DNA from: JBBROS01 sp965199595
GTDB lineage: Bacteria > Pseudomonadota > Alphaproteobacteria > Acetobacterales > Acetobacteraceae
Direction of reading: 5' to 3'
DNA length: 64,000 nucleotides
Assembly (NCBI GenBank): GCA_965199595.1
Contig: OZ241182.1
Coordinates: 2,604,001 to 2,668,000 of the forward strand
The translations under genes were made by a program, and so were the position numbers. Below are positions 29,609 through 38,812 of this stretch, piece by piece (position 1 is the stretch's first letter; every line of letters begins with the position of its first letter). The notes beneath the pieces were generated by a model. The model made no database searches and was not told where the DNA came from. It saw only the letters and a list, made by a program, of their open reading frames with translations.

Positions 29609-29614
29609 TTATCC

Positions 29615-30274
29615 TTGATCCAGTGCATCATGATCGGCGACAGCATCGCAGTCGGCGTCGGCCAGGCCCGGCCCGAGTGTGAGACCATCGCCCGCGTCGG
29701 CATCTCCTCCGCCCGGTATGTTGCCACCATGCTGCCCCGCGGCCGAACCAGCGCCGGCACTGCCGTCATCAGCCTGGGCGTCAACGACGGTGACACCACC
29801 GGCACGCTGGACAACCTGCGCGAGGTCCGCAGCCGCATCGACGCGCCCGCCGTGGTCTGGCTGCTGCCCGGCCTGAAGGAGGACGTGCGCGACATGATCC
29901 GCACCGTGGCCGCCGAGAACAACGACCGCACGCTGGACACCCGGCCCCAGGTGGGCCGCGACCACCTGCACCCCACCGGCCGCGGCTATGAGACCATCGC
30001 CGCTGCGACCATCGGCCCGGCAAACGGCGACGCCTCTGGGGTCGAAGTCGCCTTCGCGCCGGACGAGGACCGTCAGGCCACAGTCCGTCAGGTCTCGCAG
30101 GCCCGGCACACCCGCCACCAACGGACAATCCGGCATGCCGGGGCGCTGCGCACACACGGACTGCATGTCAGCCGGTCCACCCATCACGCCGGCACGCGCG
30201 CGGCTTCGGGCAAGACCCTGGCCAGCGCCTGCACCACGCAGCGCTCCTGTCACAGGCGGTCCCAGCGCAGCTGA
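29615..30274 (+). CDS. Small SGNH-hydrolase-like protein, copy 1
   Basis: A TTG start with a perfect Shine-Dalgarno gives 219 residues. The N-terminal 130 residues hold an SGNH-like core: IMIGDSIAVGVGQARP (GDS block), ISLGVNDGD (Asn block), VVWLLPGLKEDVR and VGRDHLHPTGRGYE (Asp/His block). The last 80 residues are Arg/His/Thr-rich and low in complexity. There is no signal peptide. It is clearly a paralogue of the gene at 30385, with the order of blocks and the phrase WLLPGLKE shared. The substrate is unknown, and the pair may be a lineage-specific expansion. Confidence 0.75.
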   Translation: MIQCIMIGDSIAVGVGQARPECETIARVGISSARYVATMLPRGRTSAGTAVISLGVNDGDTTGTLDNLREVRSRIDAPAVVWLLPGLKEDVRDMIRTVAAENNDRTLDTRPQVGRDHLHPTGRGYETIAAATIGPANGDASGVEVAFAPDEDRQATVRQVSQARHTRHQRTIRHAGALRTHGLHVSRSTHHAGTRAASGKTLASACTTQRSCHRRSQRS

Positions 30275-30384
30275 TTCGTTTGTAAATCCCGAGCCGTTAA
30301 CGATTCAGTAGCATTCATCGCCGACAATGAGCCGTTCTCAAAACGTGCATGGGCCCAGTCATAGGAGCAAATGCCGAGGCAGGG

Positions 30385-31020
30385 ATGGCGCATGTGCTGG
30401 ATTGTCTGATTCTGGGTGACAGCATCGCGGTGGGCATCGGCCAGGCCCGGCCCGCCTGCACCACCACGGCGCAGGGCGGCATCGGCTCGGCAGCCTTTCT
30501 GCAAACCCTGTTCCCCGCCTCGCCCAAGGCAGCCAGCCGCGTCGTCATCAGCCTGGGCGTCAACGACCTGGCGAGCGCGGCCACGCTGGCGAACCTGCGC
30601 CGGCTGCGAAGCGGCGTGGTGTCCAACCAGGTGACCTGGTTGCTGCCCGGCCTGAAGGAGCAGGTACGGCAACACATCCGCACAGTGGCCGAGGAACATG
30701 GGGACCGCGTGGTGGACACCATCAGCCAGGTCGGCCCCGACCACCTTCACCCCGGCCGCGAAGGCTACAGCCGGATCGCCGCATGGGCCGAGGCCGGCGC
30801 CGCCACCTCGGTTCCCGCAGCCGCCAGCACCCGGGCGGTGATCCCGTTCCAGGGGCGCAGCATCGCCAGCGCGCCCCTGCCCCAACCCCGATTCCTCCCG
30901 GAACCCACAGCTGGCGCCATCTTCACCCCGGTGAGCACCGGCCCCTTCGCCGCCGTCCCGCCAGCGCGCCCATTCCGACCGTTCACCGGGTTACGCCCAC
31001 TGATGATCGGGCACTATTGA
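30385..31020 (+). CDS. Small SGNH-hydrolase-like protein, copy 2
   Basis: I use the ATG at 30385, which aligns with the paralogue; an in-frame ATG at 30349 would add 12 residues. The protein is 211 residues. SGNH-like blocks are LILGDSIAVGIGQARP, ISLGVNDLA, TWLLPGLKEQVRQ and VGPDHLHPGREGY. The C-terminal 75 residues are Pro/Ala-rich and do not match copy 1. There is no signal peptide, so it is presumably cytoplasmic or exported by another route. The gap to copy 1 is 110 bases, including an AT-rich stretch that could hold its own promoter. Confidence 0.75.
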   Translation: MAHVLDCLILGDSIAVGIGQARPACTTTAQGGIGSAAFLQTLFPASPKAASRVVISLGVNDLASAATLANLRRLRSGVVSNQVTWLLPGLKEQVRQHIRTVAEEHGDRVVDTISQVGPDHLHPGREGYSRIAAWAEAGAATSVPAAASTRAVIPFQGRSIASAPLPQPRFLPEPTAGAIFTPVSTGPFAAVPPARPFRPFTGLRPLMIGHY

Positions 31021-31025
31021 AGGGG

Positions 31026-32378
31026 TCAGCGCCCGAACAGCCGGGCTCCCCATTGCCGCATCGCCATGGCACCACCGACGGCCAGCAGCATCGGGATGAG
31101 GAAGTCATGATCCACCCGGGTGAACTCGAACATCAGCACCGTGGCGGTGAGCGGCATTGTCATGGACGAGGACAGGAAGGCGGTGGCGCCGACGATGGCG
31201 AAGGCACCGATGGCGGTGCCGGGCCAGAGCGCCTCCCAGCCGAAGCCGAGCAGGGTGGCGAGCAGCCCGCCGATCGCCAGGGCCGGCGTCAGCATGCCGC
31301 CCTCGGCTCCGGCGCGCAGGCACAATGTCGTGGCGAGCAGCTTCAGCACCAGCAGCATCGCGGACAGCGTCAGGCCCAGGTTGCTCTCGAACCCCAGCTG
31401 CAGCGGGCCCTTGCCGTTGCCCAGCAACTGCGGATAGGCCGCCGCCGCACCGCCGACCAGGACGAAGGCCCCGATGCACCACGGCACCAGCCGCCAGTTC
31501 CGCGGCGCCCGGGCGCGCATCGCCGTCGCCAGCCGGGCATACCACTCGCCGGCATAGCCGAACAGCGGGCCGAACACCGCGGCGAACACCACCAGCGGCG
31601 CGCTGATCTCGAGATGCGGCAGGTGATACTGCGACTCGTTGCCCAGCCCCGCCCAGGCAATCAGCGCCGCCATCACGGACGTGATGATCGCCGGCGCCGC
31701 CGCGGCCAGGCTCGCGGTCTGCAGCAGCACCTCCAGCACGAACACGGCGCCGCCCAGCGGCACGTTGTACACCGCGGCCAGCCCGGCCCCGGCACCGCAG
31801 GCGATCATGATCCTGGTATCCGCCGGGCTCAGCCGGCCAAGGCGCGCGAACCAGGTGGCGAACAGCGCCCCGATCTCCCGCGGCGCCACCTCGCGCCCCA
31901 GCGGGGAGCCAAGCCCCACCGTGACGATCTGCAACAGAGCATGCCCCACCGTCGCCAGCGGCATGGAGGAATCAGTGGACTTCACCGCCTGCTTGATGCT
32001 GACCAGCGGCCGGCCCATGGCATACACCGCCCACCAGCCGAAGCCCGCCACCACGCCGCAGACCGCCATCACCTCGATCCGCCGCAGCGGCATCGCCTGG
32101 CTGACACCCTCCAGAAACGTCTCGTCGCTGATGACGGCATCCAGGCTGTAGCCATAGGCCAGGTGCTGCACCCAATGCAGCAGCATCGCCAGCGCCGCGC
32201 CGCTCAACCCGGCAGACACGCCGATCAGCCCGGTCACCAGGATCAGCATCGAAAGCCGGGAGCTGGTGCCAACCGGCGCCGGCCCGATCTTCTCCCCGGG
32301 AATCGGCAGGTCCGACCCGATGGTGGGCCCACGGGCGACGCCGGCCAGGGGGGTGCCGAGGGTGGGGTTACCGGACAT
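31026..32378 (-). CDS. ClC-family chloride channel/transporter
   Basis: A 450-residue membrane protein with about ten hydrophobic segments. The selectivity-filter helix appears as GLGSPLGREVAPREIGALF, a variant of the GREGP motif, followed by CGAGAGLAAVYNVPLGGAVF, which corresponds to the second ClC signature. The first 40 residues are Gly/Pro-rich and cytoplasmic. It transports chloride or related anions, perhaps in exchange for protons. No CBS domains are present. It is convergent with the SGNH-like gene, five bases away. Confidence 0.9.
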   Translation of the reverse strand: MSGNPTLGTPLAGVARGPTIGSDLPIPGEKIGPAPVGTSSRLSMLILVTGLIGVSAGLSGAALAMLLHWVQHLAYGYSLDAVISDETFLEGVSQAMPLRRIEVMAVCGVVAGFGWWAVYAMGRPLVSIKQAVKSTDSSMPLATVGHALLQIVTVGLGSPLGREVAPREIGALFATWFARLGRLSPADTRIMIACGAGAGLAAVYNVPLGGAVFVLEVLLQTASLAAAAPAIITSVMAALIAWAGLGNESQYHLPHLEISAPLVVFAAVFGPLFGYAGEWYARLATAMRARAPRNWRLVPWCIGAFVLVGGAAAAYPQLLGNGKGPLQLGFESNLGLTLSAMLLVLKLLATTLCLRAGAEGGMLTPALAIGGLLATLLGFGWEALWPGTAIGAFAIVGATAFLSSSMTMPLTATVLMFEFTRVDHDFLIPMLLAVGGAMAMRQWGARLFGR

Positions 32379-32437
32379 GGCGGGGCCTGCGTGCTGAAAT
32401 CATGGCGGCGGTTCCTTCGGCGTTCAGGCGCATCCCG

Positions 32438-33085
32438 TCAAGGCTTGGCGGGCAGCGCCGGCATCACCAGCAGGGACACGCCGGCCAGCACCAGCGTGAC
32501 CGCGACGCAGATCCATAACCCGTCGGTCCCGATCATGCCGAATACCAGAACCCCCAGCGCAGCGCCCGCCAGCAGGCCCACCCAAAGCAGCAGGTCCGGC
32601 ACAACGGCCGCCCAGCTGCCCCCCGAAACCGCCGCCGCCAGATGCTGCCCGACCCGCACCAGCGTCCCGGTCATGTAGGTGAGGCCCACACCGGAACATC
32701 CCGGCCGATTGAACACGGTGTTCTCCACACCCATCGCGCCCGCCAGGACCAGCCCGCCCGCCGCGGCCATCCCGTGATGCGACAGCACCGCGCCGACCGC
32801 CAGCAGAGCGCCGACCAGCACCAGTACTCCGGCAGGCCGCCGCCGCCGCATCAGCCCGCCCACCAGCGTGCCCAGCGCCACGCCCGCCACGAAGCACCCG
32901 ACCGCCGCTGCCGAGAGCCACCACGCGCCCGCGGACCAGTTGCCGGCGGCCATGCCCAGCAGCGTGGAGTTGCCGCTCATGAACGCCACATAAATGCCGC
33001 CGAGCGACAGGAACCCGATCGCATCCACGAACCCGGCCACCGCCGACAACACCACCTGCAGCGCCCGCAGCCACGCGGGGCTCAT
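32438..33085 (-). CDS. DUF1275 (YoaK-like) membrane protein
   Basis: From the ATG at 33085 it is 215 residues with six predicted membrane segments. The family pattern is clear: an N-terminal LSAVAGFVDAIGFLSLGGIYVAFMSGN-type region (residues about 12-38) and a central segment with GLTYMTGTLVRVGQ. The function of DUF1275 is not established; it is thought to be an inner-membrane transporter-like protein. It lies seven bases after the hutF stop on the same strand, so it may be co-transcribed with hutF. An in-frame extension to 33190 would overlap hutF and is rejected. Confidence 0.85.
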   Translation of the reverse strand: MSPAWLRALQVVLSAVAGFVDAIGFLSLGGIYVAFMSGNSTLLGMAAGNWSAGAWWLSAAAVGCFVAGVALGTLVGGLMRRRRPAGVLVLVGALLAVGAVLSHHGMAAAGGLVLAGAMGVENTVFNRPGCSGVGLTYMTGTLVRVGQHLAAAVSGGSWAAVVPDLLLWVGLLAGAALGVLVFGMIGTDGLWICVAVTLVLAGVSLLVMPALPAKP

Positions 33086-33092
33086 GCGGCCT

Positions 33093-34436
33093 TCATACGA
33101 TGTCGCGCAGCCGTGCCATGGTGCGGGCGAACCGCTCGGCCGAGACCCGCGCCAGGCCGTGCACGCCATCGCGCACCACGCACTCGCCATGGCTGATCAC
33201 GTGGCGCACCGGGTTGCCACGGGCGGCGAACATCGCAGTGTCCAGCGCCGCATCCCGCGTGGCCTCGCCGCCCAGCACGGCCACATCGGCGCGCATCCCC
33301 ACCGCGATCGCGCCGGACGCGATGCCGCAGGCCTGGGCGCCGGCCCGTGCGGCCTGGTGCAGCAGCGTGCGCGCCGTGCTCCGCCCGGGTCCGCCCGCGA
33401 GCACGGTGCGGCGGTGGCCCACCAGGCGCTGCCCCCATTCCAGCAGCCGCAGCTCATCCAGCGCGCTGGCGGAAACCTGGCTATCCGACCCCACGCCGAA
33501 CTGCCCCCCCGCCGCCTGGAAGGCAGCGGCCGGGAACACGCCGTCGCCCAGATCCGCCTCCGTGGTCGGGCACAGCCCCACGACGGCACCCGACCGCGCC
33601 ATGGCGGCGACCTCTCCGGCATCGACGTGCGTCGCGTGGATCAGGCACCACCGCGCATCCACCGCGGCATGGTCCAGCAGCCAGGCCACCGGGCGCTGTC
33701 CGGTGGCAGCCAGGCACTCCTCGACCTCCAGCCGCTGCTCCGCCACATGGATGTGCACCGGCATGTCGGACGCCAGCCCCCGCAGCATCCCGGCCAGCGC
33801 ATCCGGCGGCACCGCCCGCAGGCTATGCGGCGCCACCCCCCAGACCATGCCAGGCCCCGGGTCCGGCAACGCCGCGCGCAGGGCCGCGAACCCATCGAGG
33901 CCGCAGGCGAACCGCCGCTGCCCCGCGCTCGTCGGCACGCCCCCGAACCCGCCGGCGGCATACAGCACCGGCAGCAGCGTAAGCCCGATCCCGGCGGCCT
34001 CGGCAGCGGCGATCAGCCGGCGGGACATCTCCGCCGGGTCGTCATAGGCGGTGCCGTCGGGCTGGTGATGCAGGTAGTGGAACTCGGCGACATGGGTGTA
34101 GCCGCCCTGGAGCATCTCGATGAAGGCCCGGGTGGCGATCACCTGCAGGTCCTCGGGCGTGATGGCCTGCACCGCGCGGTACATGGCCTGCCGCCAGGTC
34201 CAGAAGCTGTCCTCGCCAGCGCCGGACCGCTCCGTCAGCCCGGCCATGGCCCGCTGGTGCGCGTGGCTGTGCAGGTTCGCCACCCCGGGGATGGCGAGGC
34301 CCGCCAGCCGGTCGGTGAAGGGCGGGCACGGCATCCCCACGCTCATATCCGCGATCACGCCATCCTCGACGGCGATGACCACGTCGTCCGCCCACCCCTC
34401 GGGCAACAGGGCGGTCTGGAAATGAAAGTTGCGCAT
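33093..34436 (-). CDS. hutF: Formimidoylglutamate deiminase
   Basis: A 447-residue amidohydrolase. The metal site motif is NLHSHAHQR (about 54-62). Further His/Asp blocks are PVHIHVAEQ, CLIHATHVD and GVGSDSQVSAS. HutF converts N-formimino-glutamate to N-formylglutamate in the five-step histidine degradation route. It is divergent from hutI with only 27 bases between the start codons, so the two share a control region. HutH, HutU and HutG are not in the window. Confidence 0.94.
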   Translation of the reverse strand: MRNFHFQTALLPEGWADDVVIAVEDGVIADMSVGMPCPPFTDRLAGLAIPGVANLHSHAHQRAMAGLTERSGAGEDSFWTWRQAMYRAVQAITPEDLQVIATRAFIEMLQGGYTHVAEFHYLHHQPDGTAYDDPAEMSRRLIAAAEAAGIGLTLLPVLYAAGGFGGVPTSAGQRRFACGLDGFAALRAALPDPGPGMVWGVAPHSLRAVPPDALAGMLRGLASDMPVHIHVAEQRLEVEECLAATGQRPVAWLLDHAAVDARWCLIHATHVDAGEVAAMARSGAVVGLCPTTEADLGDGVFPAAAFQAAGGQFGVGSDSQVSASALDELRLLEWGQRLVGHRRTVLAGGPGRSTARTLLHQAARAGAQACGIASGAIAVGMRADVAVLGGEATRDAALDTAMFAARGNPVRHVISHGECVVRDGVHGLARVSAERFARTMARLRDIV

Positions 34437-34463
34437 GAGGTTGCGTCCGCTAGGCTCGGTGGA

Positions 34464-35660
34464 ATGACTGAACTCTGGACCAATCTGCACGCCGCAACCA
34501 TGTCCGGCAATTCGGCGCCCCCCGGAGCGCCCTACGGTGCCGTCGAGAACGCCGCCATCCTCATCGACGGCGGCCGCATCGCCTGGCTTGGCCCGGCACA
34601 CCACGCCCCCGCCTGCGACCACGTGCACGATGCCGGCGGCGCCTGGGCCACACCGGGCCTGATCGACTGCCACACCCACCTGGTCCACGGCGGCAACCGC
34701 GCCCGCGAGTTCGAGATGCGGCTCCAGGGCGCCACCTATGAGGAGCTGTCCCGCGCCGGCGGCGGCATCCTCAGCACCGTCCGCGCCACCCGCGCGCTGG
34801 ACGAAGCCGCACTGGTCGCCACCGCCCTGCCCCGGCTGGACGCGCTGCTGGCCGAGGGCGTCACCACCGTCGAGATCAAGTCCGGCTACGGCCTGGACCT
34901 CGAGACCGAGTGCCGCATGCTCCGCGCCGCCCGCGCCATGGCCGGGCACCGGGCCATCAGCGTGCAGGCCAGCTTCCTCGCCGCCCACGCGATCCCGCCC
35001 GGCACCACGGCGGAGGCCTACATGGACCACGTGATCGCCGACATGCTGCCCGCCGCAGCACCGCTATCGGATGCCGTGGATGCGTTCTGCGAGACCATCG
35101 CCTTCAGCCGCGACCAGACGCGCCGCCTGTTCGCAGCCGCCACCGCCCTCGGCCTGCCCGTCAAGCTCCACGCCGAGCAACTCAGCAACCAGCACGGCGC
35201 CGCCCTGGTGGCCGAGTATGGCGGCCTCTCCGCCGACCACCTGGAGCACCTGGACCAGGCCGGCATCGCCGCCATGGCCGCCGCCGGCACCGTCGCGGTG
35301 CTGCTGCCCGGCGCCACCTACATCCTGCGCGAGACCCACATCCCGCCCGTCGCCGCCCTGCGCGCCGCCGGGGTGCGCATCGCCATCGCAACGGACGCCA
35401 ACCCCGGCAGCTCGCCGATCTACTCGCCGCTGCTGGTGATGAACCTGGCCTGCACCCTGTTCCGCCTGACCCCGGAGGAGGCGCTGTCCGGCTTCACGGT
35501 GCACGCCGCCGCCGCACTGGGCCTGAAGGACCGCGGCACGCTGGCGCCGGGTCAGCGGGCGGATATCGCGCTGTGGCGCATCGGGCACCCGGCGGAGCTG
35601 TCCTATGCGGTAGGCCTGCCGCGGCTGCAGGGCCGCTTAGTGGGTGGCCAGCCGGCATGA
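34464..35660 (+). CDS. hutI: Imidazolonepropionase
   Basis: A 398-residue amidohydrolase starting at the ATG at 34464. Zn-binding DCHTHLVHGG is at about 69-78, followed by EIKSGYGLDLETE, KLHAEQLSNQHGA and ATDANPGSSPIYS. It opens the imidazolone ring to give N-formimino-glutamate, the substrate of HutF encoded next door. The gene ends in an ATGA overlap with an ABC ATPase gene, so the pathway enzyme is coupled to a transporter. Length is normal for HutI. Confidence 0.97.
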   Translation: MTELWTNLHAATMSGNSAPPGAPYGAVENAAILIDGGRIAWLGPAHHAPACDHVHDAGGAWATPGLIDCHTHLVHGGNRAREFEMRLQGATYEELSRAGGGILSTVRATRALDEAALVATALPRLDALLAEGVTTVEIKSGYGLDLETECRMLRAARAMAGHRAISVQASFLAAHAIPPGTTAEAYMDHVIADMLPAAAPLSDAVDAFCETIAFSRDQTRRLFAAATALGLPVKLHAEQLSNQHGAALVAEYGGLSADHLEHLDQAGIAAMAAAGTVAVLLPGATYILRETHIPPVAALRAAGVRIAIATDANPGSSPIYSPLLVMNLACTLFRLTPEEALSGFTVHAAAALGLKDRGTLAPGQRADIALWRIGHPAELSYAVGLPRLQGRLVGGQPA

Positions 35661-36433
35661 CGGCGCGCCTCGCCTTCCGCTCGATCAGTCACGCCTTCCG
35701 CGCCGCGAGCGGCAGCACCCCGGTGGTGAACGACGTGAGCTTCGAGATCGCCCCCACCCGCTTCACCGCCGTGATCGGCCCCAGCGGCTGCGGCAAGAGC
35801 ACCCTGCTGCAGATGGCCACCGGCCTGCTGACACCGAACCAGGGCCAGGTGCTGCGCGACGGCAGGCCGGTGCGCGGCGTGCCCGGCGCCGGCGGGGATA
35901 TCGGCCTGGTGCCGCAACAGGCGCTGCTGTTCCCGTGGAAGACGCTGGCGGACAACGTCGGCCTCAAGCTCGACCTGCTGCACACCCCCCGCCCGGAACG
36001 CGACCGGAGGGTGGCGCAGGCGCTCGACGACGTGGGCCTCACCGGGTTCGCCAACCACTACCCGCGCCAGCTCAGCGGCGGCATGCAGAAGCGCGGCGCC
36101 ATCGCCCGCACCCTGGTCTATCGCCCCGACCTCATCCTGATGGACGAACCCTTCGGCGCGCTGGACGCCCAGACCCGCATGGTGATGCAGCGGGACCTGC
36201 AATCCCTCGTCACCCGCACCGGCGCCAGCGTGCTGCTGGTGACGCACGACATCACCGAGGCCGTGCTGCTGGCCGACGAGGTGGTGGTGCTCAGCCGCCG
36301 CCCCGCCACCGTGCTGACCCGGCATCCCATCAACCTGCCCCGCCCGCGCGACCCCTTCGAGCCCTTCCGCAACCCCGGCTTCGACGAGACCTACGCCGCC
36401 ATCTGGTCCGCCTTCCGCGGGGAGGTCACATGA
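35657..36433 (+). CDS. ABC transporter ATPase (nitrate/sulfonate/taurine type), hut-linked
   Basis: A 258-residue ATPase with Walker A GPSGCGKST (about 41-49), Q-loop VPQQALLFPW, signature LSGGMQKR, Walker B LILMDEPFGALD and switch VTHD. It belongs to the SsuB/TauB group by similarity. It overlaps hutI by four bases and the permease gene by four bases, giving hutI-ATPase-permease. The context suggests import of histidine, urocanate or a related imidazole, which is inference. No binding-protein gene is next to it; a candidate of the right class is at 41.2 kb. Confidence 0.92.
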   Translation: MTARLAFRSISHAFRAASGSTPVVNDVSFEIAPTRFTAVIGPSGCGKSTLLQMATGLLTPNQGQVLRDGRPVRGVPGAGGDIGLVPQQALLFPWKTLADNVGLKLDLLHTPRPERDRRVAQALDDVGLTGFANHYPRQLSGGMQKRGAIARTLVYRPDLILMDEPFGALDAQTRMVMQRDLQSLVTRTGASVLLVTHDITEAVLLADEVVVLSRRPATVLTRHPINLPRPRDPFEPFRNPGFDETYAAIWSAFRGEVT

Positions 36434-37209
36434 AGCAGCTCGTCCCCCGCCTGCTGATCCGCCTCATCCCCGGCCTGCTGCTGCTCGCCCTGTGGCAATA
36501 CGCCAGCGACCGCTGGGTGCGCCCGATCTATATCAGCAGCCCCACGAACGTCGCGGCCCGCCTGGTGGAGATGTTCGCCACGCACGAGATCCAGCCGCAT
36601 CTCTGGGTCACGTTCCAGGAGCTGGTGCTGGGCTACGTGTTCGGCGTCTCGGCCGGCATCGTCTGCGGCTATGCGCTGGGCCGGGCCCCCCGCGCGGCCA
36701 GCATCTTCGAGCCCTATCTGATGGCCTTCTACGGCATCCCCAAAATCGCCCTGGCCCCGCTGTTCATCATCTGGTTCGGCATCGCCATCTGGAGCAAGGT
36801 CGCCCTGGCCGGCACCATGGTGTTCTTCCTGGTGTTCTACAGCGTCTATGCCGGGGTGCGCGCCGTGGACCCGGACATGGTGAACCTGGCCCGCGTCATG
36901 GGCGCCACCCAGCGCCAGCTCACCACTCACGTCTACCTGCCCGCCGCCAGCCCGGCCGTGCTGCTGGGCATGCGCATGGCCATCCCCTACAGCGTCATCG
37001 GCGTCATCGCCGGGGAGTTCACCAGCTCCACCAAGGGCCTCGGCCTGTTCATCAACAACGCCAGCGCCACCTACGACCCGGCAGGCGTGTTCGGCGGCAT
37101 CGTGCTGCTCCTCGTGTTCGTCCTCGTCGCCGGCGCCCTGGCCGGCCTGCTGGAGCGCCGGCTGCTGCGCTGGCGGCCGCCCCTGGCCGGCGGCCCGAAC
37201 GAAGCCTAG
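36430..37209 (+). CDS. ABC transporter permease (SsuC/TauC type), hut-linked
   Basis: A 259-residue inner-membrane protein with about six helices. The EAA-type coupling loop reads RVMGATQRQLTTHVYLPAASP. Overall it matches binding-protein-dependent permeases of the nitrate/sulfonate/taurine family. It overlaps the ATPase gene (ATGA) and ends the hutI operon. The substrate is unknown; a histidine-pathway compound is the best guess from position. Confidence 0.92.
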   Translation: MKQLVPRLLIRLIPGLLLLALWQYASDRWVRPIYISSPTNVAARLVEMFATHEIQPHLWVTFQELVLGYVFGVSAGIVCGYALGRAPRAASIFEPYLMAFYGIPKIALAPLFIIWFGIAIWSKVALAGTMVFFLVFYSVYAGVRAVDPDMVNLARVMGATQRQLTTHVYLPAASPAVLLGMRMAIPYSVIGVIAGEFTSSTKGLGLFINNASATYDPAGVFGGIVLLLVFVLVAGALAGLLERRLLRWRPPLAGGPNEA

Positions 37210-37234
37210 GCATCATCGCGCGGAATGCCCTCGT

Positions 37235-38812
37235 TCAGCACTCCGGCCCAGGCTGCAGCCACCGGCGCCACCACGGGCGATCATCGGCATACGGCGTCAG
37301 GATGGTGTCGCGTACCACCAGCGTACGGTCCTCGATGCCGAAGCGAAACTCGGCCCGGCCTGCTGCCCGATCAATGGTGTCCGCTCGCGGTCCATACAGC
37401 GCCAGCGCCGACATGGTCTGGAAATTCGGCTCGATATCCGTCGCCAGCGGCACGTTGCCCATGCTGTAGGTCGTCTGCAGCAAGCATTGGTGAGGCGGCA
37501 AGGACCGTGCGGCCTTCTCCAGCCATGACGCGGCATCCATCCGGCGCCATGTCGCCGCTTGCCGCAGAAACACCTGGTTGCCCCCCTCAACCTCGCCGAG
37601 CTGGATTGACCAGGGGCTTGCAGGCGGCAGGATCAGCACCGCGCCGGCAGGGCTGGAAACCTGGCGTGGCACCCGGGGTTTGAGGCCGGGGTCGTAGCCG
37701 ACGTGCAGGACATGGGCCCAGCTGCCCGGACCCGCGGCCTGGAACACATCGAGCAGCCTGGGTGAGAACATCTCACCGCTGGACGCTTCGGCGTGCCGGG
37801 CGATGCGGTACAGCAGCATGCCGTCACTGCCCGGCACAGGTGCGGCCGCACCCTGGATCTGGCAGGGCAGCGCAGGCGGCGAGGTCACGCACCGTCCTGA
37901 CACTTCCGCCAGGCTGTACGTCCGGGCCCGCTCCACCGCCCAGAACGCCTGGAACGCACCCAGCTGCTCCAGCATCGCGGCGTCGCTGCGCAGGGCGGCC
38001 GGAGCCGTGCCGTCCGAGAGATGCGTGGTATCCCAGCCCGCGCGCAGCCGCAGAAGATCGTGCGGGGCGCTGCCGTCCTGCCTGGCACGCGCGAAGGCGT
38101 CCCGGACAGCCGCATCGGCTGCCGCCACGGCCGGATCGGACATCAGCCGCAGGGCCTCCTGTTCGGGCGTGGGCGGCGGCACCTGCGGCGCGGGCAGCAC
38201 CCGGACCACGGCCAGCAGCACAGCCAGACAAAGGACCATGGGGCTCCTCGCACCGCGCCAGATCACCCGTCCAGCCATGCCCAGCCGCCCGGACGAGACG
38301 ACCAGACAGCGGATCGCCAGTTCGGAGAGCGCCTGCGCGGCCAGTGCCGCCGCAACCCCGGCCAATATGCCCAGATCGGCCAGCAGCGACGCTGCCGACA
38401 TGGCGGCGGCGCCGGCAAGGCTGTCCGGGAACCGCAGGAAGGTGCTGCCAAGCCTTAGATCCGCGGCGGCATAGGCAGACGCCAGGCGGGCCCGCGAACG
38501 CGCGGACCGGACCAGGTCCACGACGGTGAGCACGCACACCAGCAAGGCCCAGCCCGCTACGCCCGGTCTGGCACCAAGAAGCTCATCGACCCATTTGCCC
38601 CCAGCCCGGCCCCAGGGCATGACCCAGAGAACGATCAGGAACGCCAGGCCAAGCACCGCGGCGCGGGAGAGCCAGCCCGACCACTCGACCGATGCCGCAG
38701 AGCCGGCCTGTTGCAGGAACACCGCTTGAGCTTCATCGCGGCCGGGCGGGCGGAACCAGGTGATCCAACGCCTCGCCAAGCGGCCTGCACCAGCGCCAGG
38801 AGCCCTGCTCAT
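37235..38812 (-). CDS. Unrecognised membrane protein with large C-terminal domain
   Basis: From the ATG at 38812 it is 525 residues. I do not recognise the family. The N-terminal 230 residues hold four to five hydrophobic segments (for example AVLGLAFLIVLWVMPWG and SPMVLCLAVLLAVVRVLPAP). Residues about 235-525 are soluble, probably outside the cytoplasm, with several Trp residues and four Cys (SGRCVT, LPCQ, HQCLL and the C-terminal residue). The last 60 residues look like a small beta domain (TLVVRDTILTPYADDRPW). It is convergent with the ABC permease gene. Coding quality (strong third-position GC) supports a real gene. Confidence 0.7.
   Translation of the reverse strand: MSRAPGAGAGRLARRWITWFRPPGRDEAQAVFLQQAGSAASVEWSGWLSRAAVLGLAFLIVLWVMPWGRAGGKWVDELLGARPGVAGWALLVCVLTVVDLVRSARSRARLASAYAAADLRLGSTFLRFPDSLAGAAAMSAASLLADLGILAGVAAALAAQALSELAIRCLVVSSGRLGMAGRVIWRGARSPMVLCLAVLLAVVRVLPAPQVPPPTPEQEALRLMSDPAVAAADAAVRDAFARARQDGSAPHDLLRLRAGWDTTHLSDGTAPAALRSDAAMLEQLGAFQAFWAVERARTYSLAEVSGRCVTSPPALPCQIQGAAAPVPGSDGMLLYRIARHAEASSGEMFSPRLLDVFQAAGPGSWAHVLHVGYDPGLKPRVPRQVSSPAGAVLILPPASPWSIQLGEVEGGNQVFLRQAATWRRMDAASWLEKAARSLPPHQCLLQTTYSMGNVPLATDIEPNFQTMSALALYGPRADTIDRAAGRAEFRFGIEDRTLVVRDTILTPYADDRPWWRRWLQPGPEC

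Larger units (their letters stand above)
29302..29614. other. AT-richer gap with possible gene remnant
   Basis: About 310 bases between two plus-strand SGNH genes. The minus strand (29305-29376) has a short frame beginning MVDVRRIIDEGRYSALRM, which resembles the first residues of some MFS aromatic-acid transporters but stops after 23 codons. A TTGA-N7-TTAA element lies at 29413-29427. No complete gene is convincing. Confidence 0.4.

Noticed and set aside
30783..32678. 631-codon plus-strand frame opposite the ClC gene
   Set aside because: Gln/His/Arg-rich shadow without domains; the minus strand encodes a normal ClC protein.
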